Origin: Pedobacter cryoconitis
Lineage (GTDB): Bacteria; Bacteroidota; Bacteroidia; Sphingobacteriales; Sphingobacteriaceae
DNA: 64,000 bases
Assembly (NCBI RefSeq): GCF_014200595.1
Contig: NZ_JACHCG010000001.1
Location: 682,001 to 746,000, forward strand
Direction of reading: 5' to 3'
The notes under the pieces are model-generated. The model did no database searches and had not been told where the DNA came from. It was given only the letters and a program-made list of their open reading frames with translations. Each line of letters begins with the position of its first letter. Positions within the stretch are counted from its first letter, which is position 1. This document shows positions 42,975-52,381 of this stretch, one piece after another. The translations under genes were made by a program, and so were the position numbers.

Positions 42975-44224
42975 TGAATATACTTAAGTTTTTTACAGCA
43001 GGAAGTGTTGATGACGGGAAAAGTACCCTGATCGGCAGGTTATTATATGATACAGGTTCTATTCTGGCAGATCAGCTGGAAGCTTTACAGCAATCGAACC
43101 GTAAAAACGATGATGGTACAATTGATCTGGCTATTTTAACAGACGGGCTGCGGGCAGAAAGAGAACAGGGGATCACTATTGATGTGGCTTACAAGTACTT
43201 TCAGACCGGGAAAAGGAAGTTTATTATTGCAGATACACCCGGCCACATTCAGTATACCCGTAATATGGTTACTGGTGCATCGACCGCAAATCTCGCTATT
43301 ATTTTAGTAGATGCGAGAAATGGTGTAGTAGAGCAGACCATCAGGCATTCTTACCTGGTTTCCCTGCTTGGGGTAAGCCATGTGGTGATCTGTATCAATA
43401 AAATGGATATGGAAGGTTACAGTGAAGAGGTATTTAATACAATCACTGAAAACTATAAAAAAATGGCTGCGAAGCTGAACTTGCAGGATATTACTTTTAT
43501 CCCGGTGAGTGCTTTAAAAGGGGATAATATTGTCCATACTTCGGAGCATATGCCCTGGTATCAAGGGACTAGTTTGCTGGATTTTCTGGAAACAGTAGAA
43601 GTTACTGTGAACCAGGATCTGCATTATGCAAGGATGCCCGTGCAATGGGTGATCCGTCCTCAAACTGAAGCTTTACATGATTACAGAGGTTATGCCGGCC
43701 GTATTTTGAGCGGTGCTTTTAAAGTGAATGATAAAGTAACTGTTTTACCTTCGGGCAATAGCTCTGTCATTGACCGGATTGAAATCTTTGAGCAGACCCC
43801 ACAGGAAGCTACCGCCGGGCAGTCTGTTACTTTACACCTGAAAGATAATATTGATATCAGCAGGGGAGACGTACTGGTAAATTCGAGTTATCTGCCGCAG
43901 CGTTCTCAATTGATAGAGGCCGATTTGTGCTGGATGGATAATAAGCCAATGGATGATTCTATTACTTATTTCTTACAGCATAACAGCAAGCTGACCAAGT
44001 GTAAAATCAGGGAAATCCTGCATAAAGTAAATATCAATACTTTGGAAAAAGAGGAAACTCACGAGTTCAAATTAAATGATATAGGACGCGTGGTAATTAA
44101 AACAGCCGATGAACTGGCTTTCGATTTATATACTGAAAACAAAGCCAATGGTTCAGCAATATTAATTGATGGACGTACAAATTTAACGGTAGGAGCCTTG
44201 ATGTTCAGGGCTATAGTTGAATAA
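42974..44224 (+). CDS. cysN: Sulfate adenylyltransferase subunit 1 (GTPase)
   Basis: A 416-residue elongation-factor-like GTPase that drives APS synthesis by CysD. The GTP motifs are AGSVDDGKSTLIGR (about 9-22), DTPGH (about 90) and NKMD (about 145). Two beta-barrel domains follow. The protein ends near residue 416, so it has no fused CysC kinase domain. It is the last gene of the operon; a strong terminator lies 28 bp downstream. Confidence 0.95.
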   Translation: MNILKFFTAGSVDDGKSTLIGRLLYDTGSILADQLEALQQSNRKNDDGTIDLAILTDGLRAEREQGITIDVAYKYFQTGKRKFIIADTPGHIQYTRNMVTGASTANLAIILVDARNGVVEQTIRHSYLVSLLGVSHVVICINKMDMEGYSEEVFNTITENYKKMAAKLNLQDITFIPVSALKGDNIVHTSEHMPWYQGTSLLDFLETVEVTVNQDLHYARMPVQWVIRPQTEALHDYRGYAGRILSGAFKVNDKVTVLPSGNSSVIDRIEIFEQTPQEATAGQSVTLHLKDNIDISRGDVLVNSSYLPQRSQLIEADLCWMDNKPMDDSITYFLQHNSKLTKCKIREILHKVNINTLEKEETHEFKLNDIGRVVIKTADELAFDLYTENKANGSAILIDGRTNLTVGALMFRAIVE

Positions 44225-44252
44225 TAATGAATGACATTTAATGATAAACAGG

Positions 44253-44284
44253 AAGGGACAAACAACAACGTTTGTCCCTTTTTT
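44253..44284 (+). terminator. Terminator of the sulfate-assimilation operon
   Basis: AAGGGACAAAC (44253-44263) pairs exactly with GTTTGTCCCTT (44270-44280) followed by T6. Confidence 0.9.
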
Positions 44285-44349
44285 GATAGAAAAGGATTTT
44301 ATAGTTATTTAGTGAGAAACTGGCATTATATTTAGCTATTGTTACAAGG

Positions 44350-46497
44350 ATGGATTTTAAATTATTTAAAGAGATGTTAAAAAGAATATTGGTGGCAACT
44401 TTTACCGTAGCCGTTCTGGCCTGCCAGGCTACTCCAAAACCACAGCAGGTGGTGGAGGGTATTCCAAATATTATGCCTGATGAAAAGCAAAGCCTGGTTG
44501 CCAGACAAGTTGTTGCGCTGATAGAGAACTACAATTATAAAAAGATAGTAGTAAATGATTCTATCTCTTCGATCGTACTGGATAAGTATATCAAAGCACT
44601 GGATCCTTACCGTAATTATTTCCTAGCTTCAGATATTAAAGATTTTGAGCAGTTCAGGACAACACTGGACGATTCTTTCAGAGACGGTGATCTGAGTGCC
44701 CCATTTTATATCTTTAATATTTATTCCAAAAGATATAATGAAACGCTGGATTATGCGATGGCGCATATCAAAGATAAATATGATTTCAATCAGCAGGATA
44801 CCTATGTTTTTAACCGGGAGAAAATGCCCTGGGTAACGTCAATTGCTACGCTGAATGATATTTGGAAAAAGAAAGTTAAATATGAACTGGTTAATTTAAA
44901 GCTGGCGGGAACCTCGGATGCTAAAAATGCGGAAACATTGACCAAAAGATACAAAAACCTGAAGTTACAATCTTCTAAGTTGAATAATCAGGATGTATTT
45001 CAGGTATTGATGGATGCCTTTACAGGAGCTATAGACCCGCATACCAACTATTTTAATCCATCTAATGCCAGTCAGTTTAATGAGCAGATGTCCCGTTCGA
45101 TAGAAGGGATTGGTGCTTATCTGCAATCTGAAAATGATGTGCTGAAAATTGCAGAAGTGACACCAGGCGGGCCGGCTTATAAAAGTAAACAACTGCATGC
45201 AGGAGACCGGATTATTGGAGTTGCACAAGCGGATGGTGAATTTGAAGATATTATTGGCTGGAGACTGGACAATGCTGTTGCAAAAATCAAAGGCCCTAAA
45301 GGGACTGTAGTCCGGTTGAAAATTATCCCTGTAGGCCATGATATGTCTTCAAAACCTGTGATTATTGAGATTACCAGGGAGAAGATCGTAATGGAAGATC
45401 AATCAGCTAAAAAAGAAGTGAAAACCATCCATTCTAATGGCAAACCTTATAAAGTAGGAATTATTAGTGTGCCTGCGTTTTATATAGATTCTAAAGCTGC
45501 AATAGCTAAAGAGGCTAACTATAAAAGCACAACACGTGATGTTAAACTATTAATTGATACCCTGAAAAATAAAGATAAAGTGGATGCGATTGTGATGGAT
45601 CTTCGCGGTAATGGCGGAGGGTCTTTGCTGGAAGCCATTGACCTTACTGGTTTGTTTATTGATCAGGGGCCTGTTGTTCAGGTGAAAGATCAAAAAGGAG
45701 AGGTTGAAGTAGATAGCGATGAAAATCCTGGTGTAGCGTGGAGCGGGCCTTTTGGAGTGCTCGTAGACCGTACAACTGCTTCTGCTTCTGAGATCTTTGC
45801 AGGTGCAATACAAGATTATGGAAGAGGAGTGATTATCGGAACACAGACTTATGGTAAAGGGACTGTACAGCAGCCGATTGATTTAAATAAACTGGTTAAT
45901 CCTTCGATTTTGGAGCGTTTAGCTAGTTTAGTCAAATTGGATAGTACAGGCAAACCTGTTCAAACAGCTGAAGTTCCTCAATTAGGGCAGATCAATTTAA
46001 CTATCGCTAAGTTTTATCGTGTAAATGGTAGCAGTACACAGCATAAAGGGGTGATGCCGGATATTACTTTACCTTCTTTTTATCCAATGGATAAAGTAGG
46101 TGAGGATACAGAAGCTTCTGCTTTACCATGGGATGAGATCCAGAAATCGGATTTTGTACCGGTGGCTAACCTGGCTGCATTGAGAACAGAACTGGCTAAG
46201 CTGCATGAAACAAGGATGGGGAAATCGTTGGATTACAAGATTCTGGTTCAGGATATTGCAGATATGAAAAAACGTAATCTGGAAACTTCAGTTACTTTGA
46301 ATGAGAATAAACTGAAGTCAGAAAGGGAGGTGCTGGAGGTTAAAGCTTTAGAAAAAACCAATAAATTGAGAGCTACAAGAGGATTGGCACCAGTTAAAAA
46401 GGGGGACAAGATCAAAAAGAGTGAAAATTTTGATTTCTTAGAAGATGAAACTTTAAGAGTAATGGCAGATTATATTCAATTGAAGCCTACAGTTTAA
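44350..46497 (+). CDS. Carboxy-terminal processing (tail-specific) protease, S41 family
   Basis: A 715-residue periplasmic serine protease. The N-terminus has a hydrophobic helix ending VLAC (Cys25), a lipobox. An N-terminal domain leads to a PDZ domain (about 235-330, SIEGIGAYLQSENDVLKI), then the S41 core, with DLRGNGGGSLLEAIDL near residue 417 and the catalytic Ser in TTASASEIFAGAIQDYG (about 478) and Lys in TQTYGKGTVQQ (about 503). The C-terminal about 90 residues form the DUF3340-like helical tail of the long Prc type. It degrades proteins by their C-terminal tails in the periplasm. It lies alone between terminators. Confidence 0.93.
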   Translation: MDFKLFKEMLKRILVATFTVAVLACQATPKPQQVVEGIPNIMPDEKQSLVARQVVALIENYNYKKIVVNDSISSIVLDKYIKALDPYRNYFLASDIKDFEQFRTTLDDSFRDGDLSAPFYIFNIYSKRYNETLDYAMAHIKDKYDFNQQDTYVFNREKMPWVTSIATLNDIWKKKVKYELVNLKLAGTSDAKNAETLTKRYKNLKLQSSKLNNQDVFQVLMDAFTGAIDPHTNYFNPSNASQFNEQMSRSIEGIGAYLQSENDVLKIAEVTPGGPAYKSKQLHAGDRIIGVAQADGEFEDIIGWRLDNAVAKIKGPKGTVVRLKIIPVGHDMSSKPVIIEITREKIVMEDQSAKKEVKTIHSNGKPYKVGIISVPAFYIDSKAAIAKEANYKSTTRDVKLLIDTLKNKDKVDAIVMDLRGNGGGSLLEAIDLTGLFIDQGPVVQVKDQKGEVEVDSDENPGVAWSGPFGVLVDRTTASASEIFAGAIQDYGRGVIIGTQTYGKGTVQQPIDLNKLVNPSILERLASLVKLDSTGKPVQTAEVPQLGQINLTIAKFYRVNGSSTQHKGVMPDITLPSFYPMDKVGEDTEASALPWDEIQKSDFVPVANLAALRTELAKLHETRMGKSLDYKILVQDIADMKKRNLETSVTLNENKLKSEREVLEVKALEKTNKLRATRGLAPVKKGDKIKKSENFDFLEDETLRVMADYIQLKPTV

Positions 46498-46514
46498 TCC
46501 TAAAATACTATCTT

Positions 46515-46550
46515 AAGAAGCCGTTTAAAATCAAATTAAACGGCTTCTTT
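46515..46550 (+). terminator. Terminator after the tail-specific protease
   Basis: AAGAAGCCGTTTAA (46515-46528) pairs exactly with TTAAACGGCTTCTT (46536-46549). Confidence 0.88.
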
Positions 46551-46580
46551 CATTTTAACTATTAGACTAACCGAATTACT

Positions 46581-47873
46581 ATGGACTTATTACTCGTACT
46601 GTTTGGGATAATTATCCTGCTGATCCTGATCCTTAAAAAAGTAAGCCCTATGCTTGCACTGCTGATCGTAGCGGTAGCTACTGGGCTGATGCTGGGCTTA
46701 CCCGTGGAAAAGGTAATGAATTCTGTGAGCAAAGGTATTGGCAATACGATGGGAGATATGGTCATGGTACTGGCACTGGGGGCAATGGTTGGCAAGCTGG
46801 CCGAAGACAGTGGAGCGGCAAAGAAAATTGTCTTTGTACTGGTCAGGATTTTCGGTATTCAGAATATACAATGGGCTGTACTGCTGACGGGTATTCTGGT
46901 CGGTATCCCTTTATTTTACAATGCAGGTTTTGTGGTTTTGATTCCATTAGTGTTTACGATTGCTTCGGCCGCTAAACTTCCTAAATTATATGTGGGTATC
47001 CCAATGGCTGCTGCACTGTCTGTAACCCATGGTTTTCTTCCTCCTCATCCCGGCCCGGTTGCCTTAGCGAGCATTTTTCATGCAGATATTGGCCGTACCT
47101 TAATTTATGGATTGATTATCAGTATTCCTGTGGCTATTATCGCAGGTATCTTTTTTCCAAGAGCGATTATCAAATTGCCTAAGGCAGACCGCGCGCATCA
47201 GAAACTGGACTTGCAGGGAGAGGAAAATTTACCGTCTGGACTGAAAAGTTTCATCATTGCACTTTCCCCGATATTTTTTATTGTAGTGGGAACCGTTGGG
47301 GTGTTAATCACTCAAAATCCTTCCGCTCAGCATATCCTTATCTTTATTGCAAATCCAACGGTAGCATTAACTATGGCAATTCTCATTACAATTGCCATTC
47401 AGCGTATGCCGATGCAAAAAGCAATGGATTCTTGTGTAGAAGGGGTGAAGAGTATTGCGATGATTATCCTGATTATAGCTGCGGGTGGTGCTTTTAAGCA
47501 AATACTGGTAGACAGCGGGATTGGGGAACAGGTGAAAACATTGACCGGTGATCTGCATGTTTCACCCTTAATTCTGGGCTGGCTGATTGCCGCGCTATTG
47601 CGGGTTACTTTAGGTTCTGCTACAGTAGCGGCATTAACAGCATCGGGTATGGTTATTCCTTTTATTACCGCAGGGGCTTCACCAGAACTCATGGTACTGT
47701 CTGTAGGGGCAGGGAGCTTAATGCTTTCCCATGTGAATGATACAGGCTTCTGGATGTTCAAAGAGTATTTTAACCTCAGCTTAAAAGAGACTTTTAAAAC
47801 CTGGACAGTAATGGAAAGCCTGGTTTCTGTACTGGGATTGGGAGGGGTGATGCTGCTGAGTCAGTTTATATAA
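46581..47873 (+). CDS. GntP family gluconate:H+ symporter-like permease
   Basis: A 430-residue inner-membrane transporter of the gluconate permease family. It has about 12-14 hydrophobic helices. The family patterns HGFLPPHPGPVALA (about 153-166), LGSATVAALTASG and SHVNDTGFWMFKEYF (about 377-391) are all intact. Members take up gluconate, idonate, fructuronate or related sugar acids with protons; no sugar-acid kinase or dehydrogenase lies alongside, so the substrate is open. It is flanked by terminators and so is monocistronic. Confidence 0.92.
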   Translation: MDLLLVLFGIIILLILILKKVSPMLALLIVAVATGLMLGLPVEKVMNSVSKGIGNTMGDMVMVLALGAMVGKLAEDSGAAKKIVFVLVRIFGIQNIQWAVLLTGILVGIPLFYNAGFVVLIPLVFTIASAAKLPKLYVGIPMAAALSVTHGFLPPHPGPVALASIFHADIGRTLIYGLIISIPVAIIAGIFFPRAIIKLPKADRAHQKLDLQGEENLPSGLKSFIIALSPIFFIVVGTVGVLITQNPSAQHILIFIANPTVALTMAILITIAIQRMPMQKAMDSCVEGVKSIAMIILIIAAGGAFKQILVDSGIGEQVKTLTGDLHVSPLILGWLIAALLRVTLGSATVAALTASGMVIPFITAGASPELMVLSVGAGSLMLSHVNDTGFWMFKEYFNLSLKETFKTWTVMESLVSVLGLGGVMLLSQFI

Positions 47874-47874
47874 A

Positions 47875-47907
47875 AAGAGCCTGTTTAGCTTAGCTAAACA
47901 GGCTCTT
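47875..47907. terminator. Bidirectional terminator
   Basis: AAGAGCCTGTTTAGC (47875-47889) pairs exactly with its complement at 47893-47907 around a 3-base loop. It separates the permease gene from the convergent DUF2490 gene. Confidence 0.85.
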
Positions 47908-47910
47908 AAA

Positions 47911-48621
47911 TTAAAACCGGGTATATACTGCCAGTTGAATGACGTTATTTACCGAATTTGTACTTGCACCTTTTACGGCCTGGTTTAAATAGCCTGCTTC
48001 CAGATCGAACTTCTTACTGAAACGATAGCCCAGTGCTGCATAAGCTCTGTTCTGATCAAAGAAATGACCGCTTAATTTATCCTTATGCTGAACATTGAAG
48101 AAAAGTTCATTTTGCAAGGCTGCAAATAGTCCTTCTTCAAACTTTTGCGCTTCTTTCTTTAAAGGGATAAGGAAACGGACAAAATATCTAAAACGCTGTG
48201 CAAATACATCCTGATCACGTATTTTCTCTACAAACCGTTGTTCTAACCTGAACCTGTGGCTCACATTCACGGTACTGATCTTATGCTTGTGGATGTATTG
48301 TTGCCAGATCCGGTGCTCCACGAGTTTATGTTCGCCAAGGTCATCAATCTGATTATGAGTTTCACTTAGCAAATAACCCAGCGTCACATCATTTTGAGGG
48401 TTGATAAAATAAGTTATACCCGGTCTGAACAAGAAGTTTTTCACGTTACTCCAATTGTCTGAAGACCTGACCTGAACATCCAGGTGAGTTCCCCATTTTT
48501 CATTGATTTTAGTATTATTAAGCAAGAATAACCAGCCACTATTCTGAGAATTGGTCTGGGCAATGACAGTGGTGCCCAAAAAGCACAGGGCTGTCAGCAA
48601 GAAAATGTAAATACGGATCAT
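47911..48621 (-). CDS. DUF2490 outer-membrane beta-barrel-like protein
   Basis: A 236-residue exported protein with a signal peptide ending in TVIAQ (about residue 22). The rest is made of alternating amphipathic strands, beginning with GWLFLLNNTKINEKWGTHLDVQVR and ending VIQLAVYTRF with a terminal Phe, as expected for an outer-membrane beta barrel. It matches DUF2490, a common Bacteroidota family of unknown function. It lies alone between two hairpins and converges on the gluconate-type permease. Confidence 0.85.
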   Translation of the reverse strand: MIRIYIFLLTALCFLGTTVIAQTNSQNSGWLFLLNNTKINEKWGTHLDVQVRSSDNWSNVKNFLFRPGITYFINPQNDVTLGYLLSETHNQIDDLGEHKLVEHRIWQQYIHKHKISTVNVSHRFRLEQRFVEKIRDQDVFAQRFRYFVRFLIPLKKEAQKFEEGLFAALQNELFFNVQHKDKLSGHFFDQNRAYAALGYRFSKKFDLEAGYLNQAVKGASTNSVNNVIQLAVYTRF

Positions 48622-48675
48622 CTGATTTTATTTGTGTGTCTCGCTAAAATAACAACAATATTGATAACACCCCAT

Positions 48676-48710
48676 AAAAAAACGGGATTAAGCGTAAGCT
48701 TAATCCCGTT
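48676..48710 (-). terminator. Terminator of the M3 peptidase gene
   Basis: AACGGGATTAAGC (48681-48693) pairs exactly with GCTTAATCCCGTT (48698-48710); read on the minus strand it is followed by a T-run. It lies 17 bp after the M3 peptidase stop. Confidence 0.88.
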
Positions 48711-48726
48711 CAGTTGAAATTTCTTT

Positions 48727-50868
48727 TTATTTTGCAGTCAGACCACGGTTTTTCTCCATAGGGCCGATTTTTGGATCATGTCCTCTGAATTCGCGGAACA
48801 GCTTTCCATAATCTTCTGTATTTCCTTTGGATAAGATCATATCGCGGAAACGCTGACCATTTACTCTGTTTAAGCCTCCGTTTTCTTCAAACCATGAATA
48901 AGCATCGTCATCGAGCATTTCAGTCCACAGGTAGGCATAATAACCTGCACCATAACCTCCTCCCCAGATATGAGAAAAATAGCTGGTCCGGTAACGCGGT
49001 GGAACTTCATTAAGATCCAGTTTCAATTGCTTTAAAGAAGCTTTTTCAAATTCATCCGTGTTTTGAAGTGGTGCACTGGCCGGGATTTTATGCCATGCCA
49101 GATCTAAAGAAGCCGCAGCAAGTATCTCAGTCAGGTTATATCCCTGGTTAAAAGTGGCTGCTTTTTTAATCTTATCTACTAAAACCTGTGGCATTAACTC
49201 ACCTGTTTTATAGTGAACTGCGTAGTTTTTAAATACCTGTGGATTTAATGCCCAATGCTCATTGAATTGAGAAGGGAACTCTACAAAATCACGCGCTACA
49301 TTAGTGCCTGATATAGCTGGATATTGCTGATTGGCGAATAAACCATGCAAGCCGTGTCCAAATTCGTGGAACATCGTTGTTACATCACTGAAGCTGATTA
49401 AAGCAGGTTGTCCTTCAGCAGGTTTGGTGAAATTACAAACATTGAAAATTACTGGTTTAGTACCTAGCAATTTAGACTGTCCAACAAAATTAGACATCCA
49501 TGCACCTCCTGATTTATTGTCACGTTTGAAATAATCACAGTAGAACAGACCGATCGTAGATTTATCTTTATCGAATACCTCAAATACTCTGACATCTTTC
49601 TGGTAAACCGGAAGGTCATGACGTTCTGTGAAAGTGATTCCATATAATAAATTTGCAGCATAGAAAACGCCCTTTTCTAATACCTTGTTCAATTCAAAAT
49701 AGGGTTTAACCTGATTTTCGTCCAGATCATATTTTTGCTTTCTGACTTTCTCTGCGTAATAATCCCAATCCCATGGCTGGATTTTAAAACCTCCCTTTTC
49801 CAGATCTGCCTGCGCTTGAATATCTGCGGCCTCAGCTTTGGCTTTAGCAGTTGCAGCAGGAACTAACTGGGCAAAAAAGGCGTCCACAGCTGCTGGTGTT
49901 TTAGCCATCTGGTCTTGTAATTTCCAGCTTGCATAATCAGGGAAACCCAGCAGTTTAGCTTTATCAGCTCTTATTTTTGCAATACGTACAATCGTGCTGC
50001 GTGTATCATTGGCATCTTGTTTTTCTGTGCGGTTCCAGGAAGCCTTAAATATTTTTTCGCGTGTTGCACGGTTGGTTAAAGAGCGTAAAATAGGCTGTTG
50101 CGTAGTGTTTTGCAGGGAAATTAACCATTTGCCTGTTTGTTTATTTGCTTTAGCATCCTGGGCTGCGGCATCAAGTTCCCCTTGTGAAAGTCCGGCCAGT
50201 TCTGCTTTGTCTGAAAATAAAATCCCTCCTGCTTTGTTGGCTGCCAGTAACAGGTTAGAGAATTTTGTACTTAAGGATGCTTCTTCTTCGTTCAGCTTTT
50301 TAAGTTTGGTTTTATCAGCATCAGACAGCTTAGCGCCTGCCAGTTCAAATTGCTGTTCGTAGAACTCAACCAGGCGTTTAGACTCCGGATCGAGTTTCAA
50401 TTGTTCACGTTTATCATAAATTGCCTGTACCCGTTTAAATAATTTGGAGTTCAGATAAATAGCATCCTGATGAGCTGCTTGTTTCGGCGCAATTTCTTCT
50501 TGTACTTTTTGTAGTTTAGGATTCGTATTTCCACTTGTTAAAGCACTAAATACATTGTTTGTCCTGGTTAACATCTGCCCGCTTTTTTCCATCGCCACCA
50601 AGGTGTTTTCAAAAGTCGGAGCATCCGGATTATCTGCAATTTTCTGCATTTCTTCTAACTGGATTTTCATTCCCTGTTCTAAGGCGGGTTGAAAATCGTC
50701 ATCCTTAATCTGATCAAATGCTGGTGTCTGATAAGCAAGTTTACTCGCCTCATTAAAAGGATTAGCGGAGTAACCCGTTTGCTCATTGCCGGATTTCTCC
50801 TTGTTATTTCCGCAGGATGCGGTTACTGCAATGATGGCCAAAAGTGGCATGATGAATATTTTATTCAT
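48727..50868 (-). CDS. M3 family metallopeptidase (peptidyl-dipeptidase Dcp-like lipoprotein)
   Basis: A 713-residue zinc peptidase of the thimet/oligopeptidase A family. A lipoprotein signal (MNKIFIMPLLAIIAVTASC) puts it in the periplasm or on a membrane, unlike cytoplasmic relatives. The zinc motif is FHEFGHGLHGLF (HExxH at about 498-502) with the third-ligand helix EFPSQFNEHWA about 25 residues later. The C-terminal GGGYGAGYYAYLWTEMLDDDAY is typical of the Dcp branch, which removes dipeptides from peptide C-termini. It has its own terminator; a response-regulator gene lies upstream on the same strand. Confidence 0.93.
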   Translation of the reverse strand: MNKIFIMPLLAIIAVTASCGNNKEKSGNEQTGYSANPFNEASKLAYQTPAFDQIKDDDFQPALEQGMKIQLEEMQKIADNPDAPTFENTLVAMEKSGQMLTRTNNVFSALTSGNTNPKLQKVQEEIAPKQAAHQDAIYLNSKLFKRVQAIYDKREQLKLDPESKRLVEFYEQQFELAGAKLSDADKTKLKKLNEEEASLSTKFSNLLLAANKAGGILFSDKAELAGLSQGELDAAAQDAKANKQTGKWLISLQNTTQQPILRSLTNRATREKIFKASWNRTEKQDANDTRSTIVRIAKIRADKAKLLGFPDYASWKLQDQMAKTPAAVDAFFAQLVPAATAKAKAEAADIQAQADLEKGGFKIQPWDWDYYAEKVRKQKYDLDENQVKPYFELNKVLEKGVFYAANLLYGITFTERHDLPVYQKDVRVFEVFDKDKSTIGLFYCDYFKRDNKSGGAWMSNFVGQSKLLGTKPVIFNVCNFTKPAEGQPALISFSDVTTMFHEFGHGLHGLFANQQYPAISGTNVARDFVEFPSQFNEHWALNPQVFKNYAVHYKTGELMPQVLVDKIKKAATFNQGYNLTEILAAASLDLAWHKIPASAPLQNTDEFEKASLKQLKLDLNEVPPRYRTSYFSHIWGGGYGAGYYAYLWTEMLDDDAYSWFEENGGLNRVNGQRFRDMILSKGNTEDYGKLFREFRGHDPKIGPMEKNRGLTAK

Positions 50869-50971
50869 TTTTTATGATAAATGGTTTAGCCGAATTTACA
50901 TAAAATACTGTAAGATGCTGATTCAGGAACTGGTAATAATCTGGTTACTGCGGGCTGATTGCTATTTGATA

Positions 50972-51316
50972 TTAATATCTGCGCATCACGGACAACAAGT
51001 GTTCAATGTCAAAAGGTTTACAGACATAGCCATCAAAACCATAAATAGCATACTGTTTTTGAATGTTATTGTTACAGCTCAATGCAAGAACCGGGAGAAA
51101 GGGGAAATCCTTTTTGATAGCTGCACATAAACAGGTGCATTCTTCACCTGAAAGCCTGAAGTCGAGTAAAATCAGCTCGGGATTAAAGCTGTTGATTTTT
51201 GAAGCCACATCTTTATAATGAGGTATGGCAAGTACTTCAAAACTGGCATCTTCCAGCAGGAAGGTCAGTATATTGAGCAGGTCAGGGTCGGTATCCTGTA
51301 CAATCACTTTTTTCAT
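50972..51316 (-). CDS. Stand-alone response regulator receiver protein
   Basis: A 114-residue CheY-like receiver domain with no output domain. The acidic pocket is Asp8/Asp10, the phosphorylation site Asp52 (LILLDFRLSG), the switch Ser80 (LALS), and Lys100 followed by Pro. Cys residues at 60, 62, 64 and 81 are unusually many for a receiver. No histidine kinase is encoded in the window, so it must receive phosphate from elsewhere. The M3 peptidase gene follows 103 bp later on the same strand; no functional link is evident. Confidence 0.88.
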   Translation of the reverse strand: MKKVIVQDTDPDLLNILTFLLEDASFEVLAIPHYKDVASKINSFNPELILLDFRLSGEECTCLCAAIKKDFPFLPVLALSCNNNIQKQYAIYGFDGYVCKPFDIEHLLSVMRRY

Positions 51317-51458
51317 TATGACTCATTTTTATAAGAATCAAAAAATGAGTTTGAGAGCACTTGTTGATCTAAATTAAAGATAATGTTTTTTATGAATAAA
51401 AGGATAATAGAATTTTTCGCGTATATTTTAGCCTCATTTAACGAAAAACCTATACAAT

Positions 51459-52238
51459 ATGCCTGAATTACCAGATTTAGAAATTTTCAGCCGCAATCTT
51501 GAACAGCAACTAAGCGGCAAACTGCTGAAAGAAGTTATTGTGAAAAATGGTAAGAAACTGAATGTTTCTGTGAAAGAACTAAAGTCTGCTATTGAAGACC
51601 AGAAACTTAACCAGGTATTCCGTGCCGGAAAAGAATTGTACTTCGGATTCGAAAATAAGGCGGTACTAAGTATACATATGATGCTGAAAGGTGAACTTCA
51701 TTTGTCTAAACAGGAAACGGTTCCTAAACATGCTATTATTGAACTGCTTTTTAAAGATGGCACTCAATTTTGTCTGACTGATTTTCAGGGAATGGCCAAA
51801 GCTACTTTAAATCCTGCTGCTGATGAAACCCCGGATGCTTTAGCTCCGGAAGTAGATGCCGGTTTCTTTAAAAAAGTTTTTGCTGCAAAAAAAGCAGCAG
51901 TTAAAAATGTGTTACTGGATCAGCACGTTATCCGTGGAATCGGCAATGCTTATGCAGATGAGATTTTATGGGAAGCTGGAATTTCCCCTTTTTCTGCGGC
52001 GAATAAGATTCCGGATGATAAGCTGAAAGATCTTTCCAAAGCGGTCAGACATGTATTGGAAAATGCAGTGAAACAGATTTCCAAAACTCACCCGGATATT
52101 ATCAGTGGCGAAGTCAGGGATTTCCTGAAAATCCATAGTGCAAAGAAAACTAACAGTCCGTCGGGCGTGCCTATTCTGATTGTGAAAACAGGAGCAAGGA
52201 AAACCTATTATACAGAAGAACAAGAGGTGTTTAATTAA
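51459..52238 (+). CDS. Fpg/Nei family DNA glycosylase lacking the zinc finger
   Basis: A 259-residue base-excision DNA glycosylase/lyase. The mature N-terminus PELPDLEIF provides the catalytic Pro and Glu, the GRAGKELYF-like segment (FRAGKELYF, about residue 57) the conserved Lys, and QHVIRGIGNAYADEILWEAGI (about 152-172) the helix-two-turn-helix. The C-terminal region corresponds to the zinc finger (PSGVPILIVKTGARKTYYTEEQEVF), but all four Cys are absent, so it is a zincless finger as in eukaryotic NEIL1. It is a single gene. Substrate range (8-oxoguanine or oxidised pyrimidines) is not predictable. Confidence 0.88.
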   Translation: MPELPDLEIFSRNLEQQLSGKLLKEVIVKNGKKLNVSVKELKSAIEDQKLNQVFRAGKELYFGFENKAVLSIHMMLKGELHLSKQETVPKHAIIELLFKDGTQFCLTDFQGMAKATLNPAADETPDALAPEVDAGFFKKVFAAKKAAVKNVLLDQHVIRGIGNAYADEILWEAGISPFSAANKIPDDKLKDLSKAVRHVLENAVKQISKTHPDIISGEVRDFLKIHSAKKTNSPSGVPILIVKTGARKTYYTEEQEVFN

Positions 52239-52381
52239 ACTGACCGGTCTGAACAGTTCATTCACCGTTAAAATATGATTAAAACGAGATGGCCGATAAA
52301 TTATTCCTGTAAAAATTTATAACTTCATCGGCTCAATAAACCAATGTTTATGAATTGGGGTTGAAGGAATAATCTTTAAAA

